From Corythoichthys intestinalis (taxonomy: Eukaryota > Chordata > Actinopteri > Syngnathiformes > Syngnathidae), in assembly GCF_030265065.1 (NCBI RefSeq), contig NC_080410.1, forward strand, positions 19,543,898 to 19,607,897: a stretch of DNA of 64,000 nucleotides. The letters run 5' to 3'. The notes under the pieces are model-generated. The model worked only from the letters and a program-made list of their open reading frames with translations. It was not told the DNA's origin and made no database searches. The translations under genes and the position numbers were made by a program. Shown here piece after piece: positions 44,301-59,700 of the stretch (the first letter of the stretch is position 1; the number at the start of each line of letters is the position of its first letter).

Positions 44301-45875
44301 GGGTGTTGGCAATGCATGCAGTGACTTTGTCATATCGCAGAGACGTGGACTACAATTGTTCTTCAATGACACCAAGCTTCAGTATTTTACAGTTATACAA
44401 AAGTTAAATATTCACTCACTTGTCACTCCCGCTTCAGCAGGTTTTTGTGTGCATGTGCTCACAGAGGCACATTTCAGTCAGGAGACAAGCTTTTGCTGGG
44501 ACTTCCTGGTTCCACAATGTTGCTGAAAAAAGTGACATACAGGAAATGATCGTGTGACAAAAGTGTTGTACTAAACCACAGCAAATGCATATTTATACAT
44601 TTAAATACTGGATTATTTATATACTGTATGCTGAATCCTCACTGAGCAATTCAAAGAAATCACACAGTAAAGTAAATGTCATGTAAACTACTAAAATTTT
44701 GACGATGAAAATGAATTGTAAGTGATTCATGGGGAGCTGCTAATCTGGATCCTGACTACTGTCTTCGAGACTACTGTACTGTTCTGTCTTTGGACACGCC
44801 CTCATCCCCACAATATTAAAAAGGAAAAATAATTTTGGGTTTGTAATTTCCATACAATCAAATCCTTATCTTATTATTATCTTATTCTTTGAAAACATAT
44901 AGTGGACCCCGCATATTTGCATGTTTTTAATCACTATTTACTGTTTTTGTTAATACCTTGATTTGTTTTCTTGTCGTTATAATTTAACACCAAGATCCTA
45001 CTGCCAGTATTTAGAGGAGTTCCCTCTCCAGGCTTTGCCACAGTTCTCTTCTCTCTCGGGTCACGAGGTATCCAAGCATGGACTAGTAGTTGTAATGATG
45101 CAGTATGGGAAAAAGAAGATTGACTATCTTGGAGGAGGCAGGGCAGTCACAGATTGGAGCAAAGCTTGGAAATCCAACTTTCTACACCCAGTTTTATACT
45201 ACTATGACACACTTCCTACTGGTAAGTATAACTTGGTGGTGGCGCTCCTTTGGTATTGCCATTTAGCAGCTAACACATTCTGCACTTATGTTGACCAAAA
45301 TAACGGTATTGTATTCCAGAGCAAGAGATGAAACACCGTCCCCATGGGTGGCCTTTACCAAGGCCTAAGGCGATCCATCACATGGTTGAGGACTTCCTCA
45401 CTGAGTGGGACGGCCCCATTTCTCACATTCAGCCTTTGCGACGTTTCCTGGAACATTGCATCAACACTGACCTCAGAGCCTTCTATGCAGGTACAGTAGT
45501 CCAACATGTTGTAAATAAAGTGGGGTACACACACAACTATTACCTAAAATTTGACCATGATCTGCTCAAAACACAGTTGTTATTGTATCTGACTGACAGT
45601 CAAGATTGTGTCACTCACACACGTCTGTTTTCTTCCATCTTTTAGAATCTTGTTTCCGCTTCTCCCTCACCCACCGAATGCCTCCACTGTTTTGTCGCCA
45701 GGGATACTTGAAGCAGCAAGGCATCCTTCAGAAAAGTAAACGGAAGCATTTTCATTCCACTCGGCCTTCATCTAGTTCACAGTATGGAGACACATCAGGG
45801 GCTGATGCTGCAATTCCTAACTACTTGGCACAGGCTGGAGCGTCCATGTCTTCAGAACTAAAACTTGACTTATGA
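36970..45875 (+). CDS. foxred2: FAD-dependent oxidoreductase domain-containing protein 2
   Basis: ER-lumenal flavoprotein (ERFAD in human) linked to ER-associated degradation through OS9/SEL1L and ERdj5. Nine coding exons total 2043 nt (680 residues; human about 684): 36970-37184, 37266-37571, 37640-37891, 38328-38636, 40010-40176, 40326-40491, 44995-45221, 45320-45490, 45646-45875. A signal peptide ([15 protein letters not shown]) ends near residue 21; a glycosylation sequon NDT is at 27-29; the FAD-binding GAGPAG is at 38-43 and a second nucleotide motif GKGNSA at 218-223. [14 protein letters not shown] and [13 protein letters not shown] are family-typical. The C-terminus is KLDL rather than the KEEL of human. 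The ATG follows an acceptor at 36967, so an upstream UTR exon exists. Intron 6 (4.5 kb) is packed with hAT copies. Confidence 0.96.
38956..39110. repeat. Palindromic short repeat E (foxred2 intron 4)
   Basis: taatgccaatgacggtgcca at the left pairs with tgccgtaattggcagccaat at the right; inside, caggcgtccaatacag pairs with tggattggacatctag. A clean example of the hairpin design. Confidence 0.8.
39222..39840 (-). mobile_element. Non-autonomous hAT family B, inverted copy (foxred2 intron 4)
   Basis: Starts tagagctttcaaaattatcg and ends taatcgtttgacagcccta, the reverse of the other B copies. Target duplication is poorly kept. It ends 169 bases before exon 5. Confidence 0.9.
40540..40639. repeat. 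TACA/(TA)n microsatellite
   Basis: atatacatatatacatata grades into pure TA, immediately after foxred2 exon 6. It continues at 41267-41358 beyond the inserted B copy, so the hAT landed in a longer TA repeat. Confidence 0.9.
40640..41266 (+). mobile_element. Non-autonomous hAT family B, forward copy (foxred2 intron 6)
   Basis: Starts tagggctgtcaaacgattaa and ends cccgtataataacagcccta. It sits in a TA microsatellite, so the duplication cannot be read. 627 bp. It lies 148 bases after exon 6 and is the inverse of the copy at 39222-39840. Confidence 0.9.
41753..43666 (+). mobile_element. Non-autonomous hAT family F, copy 1, carrying 28S rRNA sequence
   Basis: Starts taaagatacataataatatc and ends ttatcgtgcatcacta (inverted termini). 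The perfect octamer ctttacat flanks it (41745-41752, 43667-43674). 1914 bp, inserted in element G. The subterminal zones repeat cgataatt / ttatcggt many times. The core (42225-42535) is strikingly G/C-rich and includes a 28S rRNA piece. Copy 2 is at 58065-59998 in the opposite orientation. No transposase frame. Confidence 0.92.
42225..42320 (+). pseudogene. Captured 28S rRNA fragment inside hAT family F
   Basis: gggaatgcagcccaaggcgg, gtggtaaatt, ctaaggctaaacaccggcac and gagaccgatagtcggcaagt follow, in order, the 5' part of eukaryotic large-subunit rRNA (before the D2 expansion, where the reference reads GGGAATGCAGCCCAAAGCGG ... GAGACCGATAGTCAACAAGT). The rRNA-like stretch is about 96 nt with scattered differences. 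The adjoining G/C-rich 42321-42535 could be D2 or spacer rDNA but I cannot prove it. Not a functional rRNA gene. Confidence 0.85.
44238..44994. other. foxred2 intron 6, right part
   Basis: No repeat termini or frames recognised; ordinary intron sequence leading to the exon 7 acceptor at 44993-44994. Confidence 0.5.
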
Positions 45876-47207
45876 ATGTTTTGCTACCTCAACCTCATAC
45901 AAATCCGCAGAACATTGGTTCCTCTCCCTGACCAGTTCGATGCCTGAATTTGTATATCATTGCACAAGCTTTATTTCAGATACGTGTACATGAAAATAGC
46001 AACCCCCCCACCACCACCATTTTTGGCCAAAGCAAGCAAAAACCCCAAGTGTTTTTGTCGGCGCTGACATCTAATGTGCAATGTGTTTAAATATTTCCCA
46101 TTGGAAATCATTTTGTGTTTAATGCTACTGACAGAACCTGTCCTTTCCAATCTCAAGTGTTCCTCATACACACACACACACGGGCACTTATGATATTATG
46201 AGAAGCAAGATGTGTCGAGAAAGTTAATGTAGCCTATACAGTGTAGCACTATATCTAGAGTCTAGGTGAGACCTGGGCATTGTACAACCCGCGGGCCACA
46301 TTATACAGGAAGCAATATCTTCAAAGAGCTAAACAAATGTGGTTAAATTAGCTGACAAGTATAATAGTATTGCATTGTAATTACATGCTTGATAGACGTC
46401 CAGTCATGTGGGTATTTTATTCCTTCTGCTGTTAATTTAAATTAGTATCATGGAAAATGAATGAACATTGGTAGACGCCCAGTTCAGCTGAACTGGGATC
46501 CAAATGGTCTTGGTCAGGTCTTGGATGTTGTCGTCAATGGCAGCCAATGAGTTAACAAGGCCCCGGGTTGAAAATAATTGCCCAGTTTTTTTTTGTTTTT
46601 TTTTAACTAAAACGTAGTAAGTGAAGCCCTTAGTTTTAAGTCAGCTCATGTTATAGTTAAATTTAAAAGGAAAAACGGCATAAGGTACAAAACAAGTAGT
46701 ACCCGTGTGCATATCTTGAGGTGAGACTGCTTTACACACACACAGCCAGCATTATGAATGTACGTAAAACGCATGCGCAGATGCTTACGTTGCAGTCACT
46801 CACTCATCTGTGATTGGCTGCCTGTTTGTTTGTCCCCATTGGACTGGAAAAATGAACAACGTGGAATGTGATTGGTTAGGTTTTAACTTGTGGCGTTGTG
46901 ACTGTTCAATGGGTGTGACTTTTACTACTTTCGTGTAAAACGAAAAATCCTAAATAGGAGGACATGTTGGCGTTGTGACGGGAAATATGGCTGTTATTAA
47001 TAAAATACTTTTCCCGGAGAAGATGGCATGTCATTGAAGAGCTACTTTAATGTGTCGACGCGATATTAAGTGGCACCCATCACTAGAATTTCGATGCCGC
47101 ATTAACGCCACACATTGATAGCAACATACGTTCCCGTTGCTCAAACAGCAGTGTGCTAACAAGTGACTTGTAAACACAGTTCCCACATGCCATGAAAATC
47201 AGTAAGT
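45876..47207. other. foxred2 3' end and ankrd54 upstream region
   Basis: 46385-46555 holds an E-repeat copy (tagacgtccagt ... cagccaatgagtta). 46780-46940 contains several CCAAT/ATTGG motifs and tgattggctgcc, and aagatggc at 47021 resembles a YY1-type start element; these suggest an ankrd54 promoter near 46.9-47.1 kb. No clear foxred2 AATAAA was found. Confidence 0.5.
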
Positions 47208-50117
<2,910 letters not shown>

Positions 50118-50147
50118 ACGATTAAGAAACTGGATTCCTGTCCCCTC

Positions 50148-50153
50148 AATAAA
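50148..50153 (+). terminator. ankrd54 polyadenylation signal
   Basis: AATAAA 31 bases after the stop codon. An additional AATAAA at about 50240 could serve instead. Confidence 0.6.
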
Positions 50154-50159
50154 GCGAAC

Positions 50160-51668
50160 CTCCACTTCTCCGGCCTGAACACTTATTTCATATCGCTCTT
50201 TGTAATCTGAACTAGAATTTTAGATAGGGTACCACTGTAATAAATGTGAATCAGAGAGCCTACAATATAGGAAATTTCACTTCTTGAAACAAATGATTTG
50301 AGCAAAGCATCCTACAATTAAAGTAAGGTATTTTTAAAATGACGGAAGTCTGTCAAAATCATGTAATAAGATAAAAAATCCTGAGTCTACTGAATTATTA
50401 TGATCAACTTCAGAAACAAATGTTTTCCACCTCGGCTCATCATGCCATCAAAATATTCTTCTGTATGTTTGAAAGGTATGATAGTAGCAATATGACAACA
50501 TTTCACCAAATTGACAGTCTGACTAAATTATGATTGCCAGAAAAACTAGAATGACCGCTTTGACCTGAGTACAACACCCCAGAAATGCTTAAATTCGGCA
50601 GAGAGAATATGGAGAATGTTTTTTGTGTGTGTGTGTGTGGGTGTGTGTGTGCATGTGTGCGTCTGAAGAAATTGGCACACAGAAATGGTTTTTGTGTCAT
50701 ATTGCCTATAGAAAATCCGGTCAACGGTTTAATTGTCAAGTCAAAAAGCTGGTATGAGCTAGACTTACAAGGTGCCATGTCAAAATTGCTGTGTTTTTAA
50801 AAGGTGCCTTTTGGCCAAAAAACTAATTGAACATTATTCATTTCTTAATTATCAAGACGAATCGTGTGGGCAGTAGAGTGTTCATGTAATTGAGTAATCG
50901 GTTGTTTTTCCATATTTGATATGGAGGATTTTGGTGGTGTTCAAATGCTCATTGCATTTTCTTTTTAACTATCAAGTAGATGGTGCCCACTTCTCACATT
51001 GCTACTGAAAGCAGTCCATGTCATGAATATTTTTAAATATATGGGTTTGGTGAAACGATCTGATTCATTGTAAGTGGCCAGCTCATTTTGTTCTGTTTTA
51101 GTGGGTAAAAGAAAAAACAACTTTCATTGTTATTGTACCTTTATTGTGTCGGTTTAATAATGTCTTGTTTTTGGTAAGAAAAAAAAGTATAAAACAAATT
51201 GACATACTAATTAAAGATGGTGTCCAACAAAGCTCACCTTTATTGTGCCCCCAATTCTTTAAAAAAAAAGGTAAAATGTGTTGTTATTCAAAGTGTATTT
51301 TATGTATTCATTTTCAGACAATAATTCCCCAATAACTGTGCCTATTATCCATGCTTTAGTTATTAACTCAAAGACAGTAAATCCAGAATCTGACTAAATG
51401 CGACATGCATCAGATTTGGCGAAATGATTACCTAATTAAAAGTTATAGCAGAAGGATGGAAAAAGCCCCTTGATTGGACGTCGTCTGTGGCACTGAAAGA
51501 GTTAAGTGCTTAAATGTGAAGCCGTTCTTGCTTTTGGAATTTTTTTTTTTTTTTTTTTTTATCTGTAGGATATTTCTCATTTTTAATCCATGTTAACACG
51601 TATCTTAAAAATGACTGTCAATATGTGTATTTGATAAAACAAATGGAATCGTTTATGTGTTAAAGTGT
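50160..51668. other. ankrd54-hmgxb4 intergenic, no gene seen
   Basis: Contains a (GT)n tract near 50620-50655 and a short E-repeat trace near 51475-51503 (ttggacgtcgtctgtggcac). No supported frame. Confidence 0.6.
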
Positions 51669-51676
51669 GTCATATT

Positions 51677-52899
51677 CAGGGGTAAAAGTGGGCCAGAACG
51701 GTCAGGAACGCAGTTCCGGTATAAGATTCAGGGCCGGAATGCTGTTCCTGTACACGGTGCTTTGATTCCAAAAACTATGACTGTCAAAACGTGATGTTAA
51801 AAAAAAAAAAAAAAAATGCTAAACTGCCATACATGCATTTCATCTCCAAGAAGAAAATCTGCCAACATCAGATTTATATACACAAGTGTTAACAATAAGC
51901 ATAATAAAGTGCTTGTGTAGCGTAATCTGTTTCCACTGATATTTATTATTTATTTTATTCCACGGACGGCATGGAGGTTTACCCAGCTGATGCAGTTATC
52001 TGAGTCTGACGATGATGAGTCACGTCAATGTGCGAATGCGCGCAGCAAAACAAAACGCCTGGACTCATTTATCTGTTCAATTGGCTGACATACTGATATG
52101 TACATATCAGAGATAGTTAGCTCTGATTGGTTCAAATGTGCATGTTTTCTGGAACAGAAAAAAAAAAGTTTGTCGAATTGATGCGACAAAAAAAGGGCAA
52201 TGCAACAGAAAATGAATCAAATCTTTAAGAGCAAGGAAAGAGTTGAGGAGGCTTTTTTTTATCATATTTAGTTTTATTTGCTCTGATGGAGAGGTTCAGA
52301 ACATCTTAGCTGTCAATGCGCACTTTGGACTTATATTTGTTTATTTATGTTAGGCTACTTATTCATTTCCTTATGATTTAAAAAAAAAGAAAGTCAATGT
52401 TTGCGCGATCTTCAAAATATATTCCATTTCACTCTGCATAATATAAGTCATTTGTAATTATTTTTCTGAATGTATGTTACTTATATCTTTATTATTAAAA
52501 AAAAAAAAGCAAAAGTAAATGTTTACAATAACTTTAATTTAAATATACATCCTATGTTCTTAAGTAGTTAAAATTGAGATTTAGTATGTGAGGAAATGAG
52601 GGAAAATAAAAATTAGGAGATGGAAGTTGGGGTTACTGCTGTTTTTGTTAACTTTTGTTTTGCAAATCATTGAAAAATATTCATTTTTGAATGAAAATTA
52701 GTTTTTGTATGTGTTATAGAAATAACAGTGCCAAAACAGTTTTCTTTACATTTCAGTAGTTTTAGGAGGTTTGATGATAACAAAAAAAAAAATGATAATA
52801 ATAATAATAAATAAATAAATAAATAAACAAAATTTTGGCTCCGTGGCGACCTTCACGTCGGAGAGTTCCAGTAAGAAATTCTAGCCACTTTCACCCCTG
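51677..52899. mobile_element. Non-autonomous hAT with perfect TSD
   Basis: Termini caggggtaaaagtgg and ccactttcacccctg are perfect inverted repeats. The perfect octamer gtcatatt flanks it (51669-51676, 52900-52907). 1223 bp, no transposase. It lies just upstream of the hmgxb4 promoter. Confidence 0.92.
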
Positions 52900-52984
52900 G
52901 TCATATTTCAATTTCTAATACCTGTGAATGCTAAAGTGCAGTTGTTACTGTAAAGTCTGAATTTGTTTTACTGCTCAACTATGA

Positions 52985-53090
52985 TTGGCCCCGGTACACA
53001 AGCCCCGCCCCTACAGGCAGGCGTATTGTTGTTCGCCGGAATAAAGATGGCGACCGGGCCCGCGTAATTTGGAGACCCAATTGAGGTAAT
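52985..53090 (+). promoter_or_regulatory. hmgxb4 promoter and candidate first exon
   Basis: A CpG-richer patch holds agccccgcccctacagg (a GC/Sp1 box) and aaagatggcgaccgggcccg, a YY1-type start element. A plausible donor follows at about 53084 (attgaggtaattcg). The ATG exon starts after an acceptor at 53681-53684 (acag), so an upstream UTR exon is needed. Confidence 0.55.
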
Positions 53091-53727
53091 TCGTTTTGAT
53101 AAACACAATTTCACTGATTTTACGGGAATGAGCGCGGAACTAAACTCGAGGGAGAAGAAAGAGTATCTGAATGCACGTTTTGCATGATTCTAATCTAATG
53201 TAAATGGGAACTACGGCCTCGCAGTGTAGGAAGCACCGGGCTATCATGAGACGATTATACTAGGTAGAAGAGCTCACTGCTGGTATGGAGCCTTCCAGCG
53301 GTGGAACAGCCAAGGAAGCCGGGTGGTCAAGTAAATAGGAGAGGGGGTGTGTTTGTGTATCATTACGAAATGTAGGCGGGAAATCGTTAAGATCTCGCTA
53401 TTTGCACTCTCATAGATTAACATAATTCCATGAAATCGTCGCTAACTCATGATTTATTTTTCGCAAGCAGGTTTATGTGTAGTCGACTGCACTATAGTGC
53501 AAGAATTCTTCGTGATTTGGTCATGCATCTAAAGTTAATATATGTAGTTTTTACACGTGCATTTTTTTAAAGCATGGCAAAGAAGTCGATAGTAGCAAAT
53601 GCTGGAAACTGCACGTTGCATTGTTACTACTATATTGAATGTGAATAAACAACAACCTTGCTTTTGTAACACGTATTTACACAGGTCCTATCCTTCATGC
53701 AGCCTGGTGTAACTATATTGAGTAGCA

Positions 53728-56700
53728 ATGGCTTTTGAAGAAATCGGGAACAAAGGAGAAATGGGTAATGATTTTTTCATGACTTCAGAAGTTCAGAACA
53801 TACATTTTACATAGATCAGTGTTTCACAGCCATTATTGAGCCATGGGACCGATTTTACATTTGAACATTTTCAGCAAAAGAAATGCACAAAATATGCTGA
53901 GTTGATCTCAATTTACTAATAAATGTACTCCCTCAGTTTGAAATATAGCCTAATGTAATTCAACACAAAGTGGATAATACTGTACAGTACTATGATTTAT
54001 TCTGTTGAATGAATCAAGGGCGTAGGTTTGCATAGGGACGGTAGGGACATAACACTACCAACATTTCAGGATACTGAAATTGTCCCCACCAACCTTTAAG
54101 CAACCTTATATGCATTATATAATGAGTTCAGTTATACAGGTAATTTAAATGGTCTTCCCGCATGTTGTAAGGATAGAATTGACTCTACCATTTTTGAGTT
54201 AATTATTTCATTATGTTCAAACTTAGATTTACCCCTTTTCACTTGCTGAATGCCCCCCCCCCCCCCAATTGCACGTTTGATTGGCTGATGACTTGACACA
54301 GCCCCAACACACATACACGCTCGTCGCTCACACTCACACAGCTCCAACAGAAATACATGTCGACAACATGCCGCCTCCTCCGCCCCTTTGAAGACCAGGG
54401 ATATTAGAAGTTTTTTTCAGCCACTGTAAGTAAGTTAAAAAGACGCCAATGTTGTGGAGGTGGAAAATACACCACTAATTTTGCTGCTGAAAGTCCGACC
54501 TGCATCAGAGTTAGCATTACATTAAACTGTGTGTAACTGTGAACTTGCTAACCTGCAAAACTTGAGTAGGAAGCTGCTTAGAATTGTCCTTCTGTTTGTG
54601 TTTTCTACTGATAACGTTAAACGGTGAGAAATGTATAGAACCAGAAAAATGTGAGCAAGAAGCTGCTTAGAGAGATACTGGTGCTGAATAACTTCATATG
54701 TTGCTCACACAACACAACATACACACAACATAATCATAATTGACTACGTACGTAAAAAAGAAAAAAAAAAAACATTTTTGGGGGGCATGCCGTGAGCTAC
54801 CCACACTAGCGTTGCAATTGACTGGTCAATCGAGATTGACGTAATGAGCACCCCTGATTTTGCATATCAATTAATTAGGTTCATATTTGTTAGAAATGTA
54901 GCACTGATCCCTCTTCATCCAATCTGTTTGGTCTTATTAATGTCCCATCCCGAGCAAAAACTACATGCAGGTTACGCTGTTATATCGTCCCTACCAATGT
55001 TAAGACCAAACCTACGCCCTTGGACTGAATGAAAGGTGGATACATAATGGCAACTAATGAAAGAGCATTTTATTTGTTTTCTCCTCTATATGTTGTTGCA
55101 ATAAATCCATAAACAATGAGATATTTGTATGTGTAATAATTAAAGTATACAGTATAGTTTTTCAGATGAATTAGTTAATATTGGATATTTTCTATAGCCT
55201 TTTGCTCTCTGATAGAATTAACATTTGTGATAACCCCACACAACACCAAGCAATCAATACTTCGTATTTGCCTTTGTATATAAACACTTGCCACTCTCAC
55301 ACCCACTCACGAACAGCTAATCAGAGAGAATAGTTTAATTTAAAATATCAAAATTGAAATTCGGTCCAGTCAGCCACATGTTAATGAGTAATGAATTAAA
55401 TTCAACTGTTTGTGGAGTCAATAAAAAGTACCAATAAAATAAGCTAGAAGAAGGACATTCTGGTCTTTTTTAATGCAAAGTGTCTGATAAAATGCCTTCA
55501 AAGGTATTACAAATAATGAACCATCTTCAATACTGAATTATTGTTTGAAAATATGCATGTTTTAAAACCTTCAAGTCTTGAGTTAAATACACTTTATAAA
55601 AGCGATTATGTTTTGACTAGGGCTGTCAAACGGTTAAAATTTTTAATCGAGTTAATTACAGCTTAAAAATTAATTAATCGTAATTAATCGCAATTAATCG
55701 CAATTCAAACCATCTATAAAATATGCCATATTTTTCTGTAAATTATATATATATATTCTGTAAAATGTTGGGCATTTCACTCTACTGTCATTTAAATCTG
55801 TCTATGCTGTCCTCACTCCGAAGCGTCTACTTTTTCCAAAGCTAGACAGCTAGTGAACGACGCCTTAATAATTAGACTTCTGCCTTTTTCATCTGATCTC
55901 TTAATAAAATGGCCTCAAACCATTGACCTCTTTAGACCGTCGTAAAACTACAAAAAAAAAGTACACAAGCATTGCATTAGCAACAACGTTAGCTTAGCAC
56001 GCTATACAGGTTCACTAAACATAAACAAAAAGCGTCTCATACAAAAAATATAACATTTCGCTTACTAACATAATATGTACATTCTTTACAACAACCATAC
56101 TTACGGACAAATCTTGTCCAAGGATCATATAAGCACAACATTATCAGCCCAAGACGTCGTGCAGCCATAATGAACTGGCAAGAAAACAATAAACCATGTC
56201 GCAAAGCGACCACAAGAGTTCACTGTTGGACAGCACAAAAAGCCTTGCTGTAAAACTTACCAAAAGGCAGAATACTGTCTGAGCGGGACATGTGCGTTAA
56301 TTGCGTCAAATATTTTAACGTGATTAATTTAAAAAATTAATTACCGCGCGTTAACGCGATAATTTTGACAGCCCTAGTTTTGACATAATTGTGTTATTGT
56401 ATTAGACATTGGACTGGATGGGGAGAGGAGTCTTGTTGCTGGGCGAAGCCAAAGGGAGAAGAGGAGGTCATATAAAGATCTTCTACGAGAGGAGGAAGAG
56501 ATTGCAGCTCAGGTCCGCAAGTCTTCCAAAAAACGACCAAAGGTGAATTTTTGTAATCAGACCTTTACTCAGGCCATGTTCACATGTATCAGGGCGGTTT
56601 GGCCTAGCATCCACACACATAAGCAGATTTTGGGCATTAAAAGCGAGGGTTTTTTAAAGCTCGGACCAAAGTGAAGATTTGCGAATTCTTCGTTTGATGC

Positions 56701-59700
56701 GATGTCATATGTACATTAATAACTGGAGGTTTGCGTTTTTAAACAGTCGAAATGTCACTGCCTGCAACAAAAAGGTTCAAACATCGTATGTGTAGCCTGT
56801 GTTTACATTCAGGGACTTCGCTTACGCTCACAAGGATTTGGAATCTTATAGAATCACATACTAGTATACTGTACATCGCAAATGTATTAAAGACATATAT
56901 AATTCATATATATAAACACATAAGTGACCGCGCGTGATAGCTACCCGTGCTAACATGCTAACAGTTCATGAACATCTGACAACGCAAACACAAAATACTG
57001 TCGTTAAACAGTTTTAATATGCCATATAGGAGTTTGACATACACCCATTGTGTTTGTTCATTTTTCAGATTTTATTTTCAGGCCATAATGTCCAGCTCTG
57101 GGGTTTTTAACTTATGTGCTTGCATGTTATTACACATAGGACTCAGAGATGTTCATGCTAGGAAGTGATTCACACAAGAAGAAGAAGAAATATAGTGACG
57201 ACTACTACTACAGAGGTGAGTTCAAATTGATGATGCGCTTACCAACTAATAGGTTGTAAAAGGTGGGACTGCTCTTTGAGGACCATGTACTAGAATATTT
57301 ATATAGTTCTTGTCTGTGACTTTCCGATCAGAGCATGAAGGCTCAGGCCACCCCATTCACAAAAAGAAGCACAAATCTGTAGACCGTTCGCCGACTCTCT
57401 CTTCACCTTCAACGTCCCACCCAGCAGACACAGCAATGGGTCTTCTACAAGCTATTACCTCTCCCCTGGCCACAGGATCTGACCCTGGCCCCAATTTACA
57501 CAAAAAACCTTCCTATCCCTCCTTGTCCTCACATTCCTCGAAAGATCGCAAAAGGGAAGGCAGCAGCAGCAGTGGAAGCAAAGGGAGCCACTCTTTTTCT
57601 CACTCCCGGCCAATGTCTTCATCATCGTCATCTTCTTCGAAGAAGCACTCCTTATCTTCCTCAAAGTCATCGCTATTTCACGGTGGATCCCACAAAGAGG
57701 AGCCTTTAACATTACGGGAGGCTGATGGGTTGAAAATGAAAGTCATTATGTCACCGGAGAAAGAGGAAACTGAGTCTAATCCAATAACACACCACTCATC
57801 TAAAATGAATGTCAAGAAAGAGAAAGATCGAGAGCGGATGCAATCAAAATCACCCAAGAAGAAGCTACAACATAGTAGAGATCCTCTGCCTGTAGTGGGG
57901 AAAGAGGTAGAAGTGGAAGGTAAGAGCACCTTTGTATATATGAAATACGGCATATAAATTTATTTGGGTGGCCATTTCTATTAAGTAGCTAATGTCTACT
58001 AGAGCTGGGCAATATTGTCGATATACCGTTATATAGCAATATGAAGTGGCACAACAAGCATAAATAGTGATGCACGATAATACATTTTTCAACCGATACC
58101 GATAACCGATAATTTCCTCCTCATTCCAACCGATAACTGATAATGTCAAGCCGATAAGTCTATTAAAAGATTTATGTAAAATTTTAAAGTATACACAAAA
58201 GAAAATATTACTGTGCAAAAATATAATTTATTGCTCTTTTTTTCAACGTAAGATATGAACAAGTATTCAATTCCAACATCTAAATAATGACAGATTGTCT
58301 GACATTGTGTAATGGTAAACTTTTGGCAACAATTACTTACAGAGTAAATATCTAAGTTGCACAAAAATGCCTTTAAAAGTAAGCCATTCCTAACATATAT
58401 AACATTAATACACTGCAAAACACACCTCCTTAAAACTAGTCAGTTTTAAGTGTAAATCTATTGGAAATAAGTGAAATTAACTGCCAGCGCTTCAAGTGTA
58501 TTTCTCTGATTTCTTGGAAGAAAAATAGCTAGCTGAAAATAATCGTAACAGCCTTATTTTAAGCAATACATTATTATACTTAATCCTAAAAAAAACTTGG
58601 AAGAAGGAAAGATTTTAAATAATATTTGTGGCTACAGAATATTACTGTTATTTCATTACAACAGGAATGTGCATATAAAAATTGATAAGTGTTAATAAGT
58701 GCCAATAAGTTTTGATTATCTACTGTGACTGTAATTGAGCAGACAAATAAGTTAAATTAAGCCGAAAATAAAGGCAGCGTTACAAAGTCATCTGACCGCT
58801 CATCATTTTACATACTGAATGCATTATTGACTAGCTGACTTCGTTTTCTCCATGTTTAAATTATCATCTAACCACTGTGCCGTCATGATAGGCTTGCTTA
58901 CTGGACATCACTTTTTCAAATGTCTGTGGTGAAATTGTGATTGGTATGTTTTTCATGAAGAATGGTGGTCGTATAAACTGCATTTTTTTTTATCCAGGGC
59001 TTTGGCTCTCGGGTCATTTCGGTAAAAAAAATCATGCCTTGTCTCGGCGGCGGCAGCTACGTTCGTACCGGATAATCCGCCCGCACTGGCCGGTTCGACG
59101 CGGCGTGTTCGGGGCCTGGCTCCGCTCGCACGCCGTGGGTGAACGCTCGAGAAACCGGGGTGTTCGCCGGAGGTCCCGAAGCCGGGGAACTGGGCTTGCA
59201 GCGGCGGGCTCCGTCGGAGGACTATCGGTCTCCAGTCGTGCCGGTGTTTAGCCTTAGATGCGAGTTTCACAATTAACAAAATATACCCTTATGTTCATTT
59301 TGCTATTAATTGTAAAATTAAAAGAAAAAAAGTAAGTGGAACTTTTGACACCGGAAATGCTGCTGTTTGACCTCGTCTTAGATGTGGACTTCCGCCCATA
59401 TTTCAGACTAAATTTGGACAGCACATGAGCAACATCGTGTCCTCGTTCCTCATGCACTTTAGTCTGTTCCACAGGTCAGTGTCCACCAATGTTGACTAAT
59501 TTTGAGTCAAATGTAATTTTATTGTATTGATTGTATGTGACAACAAAATAGCCATTACAATAGCTTTAGCATTCCCGCTAGCAGCAGCCTCGTAATCATT
59601 CCAAAAATCTTTGTGATGCAGTTTTAAATGGATGCTGGGTTAGTGGTTTTTTAATGAGGACGCTTTCTTTCCTCCTCGTGGAACTTCTGCGCTACATGTT

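Noticed and set aside
57455-57953. Minus-strand frames of 85-91 codons
   Set aside because: They lie antisense to the large Ser/Lys-rich exon of hmgxb4, which explains the open frames.
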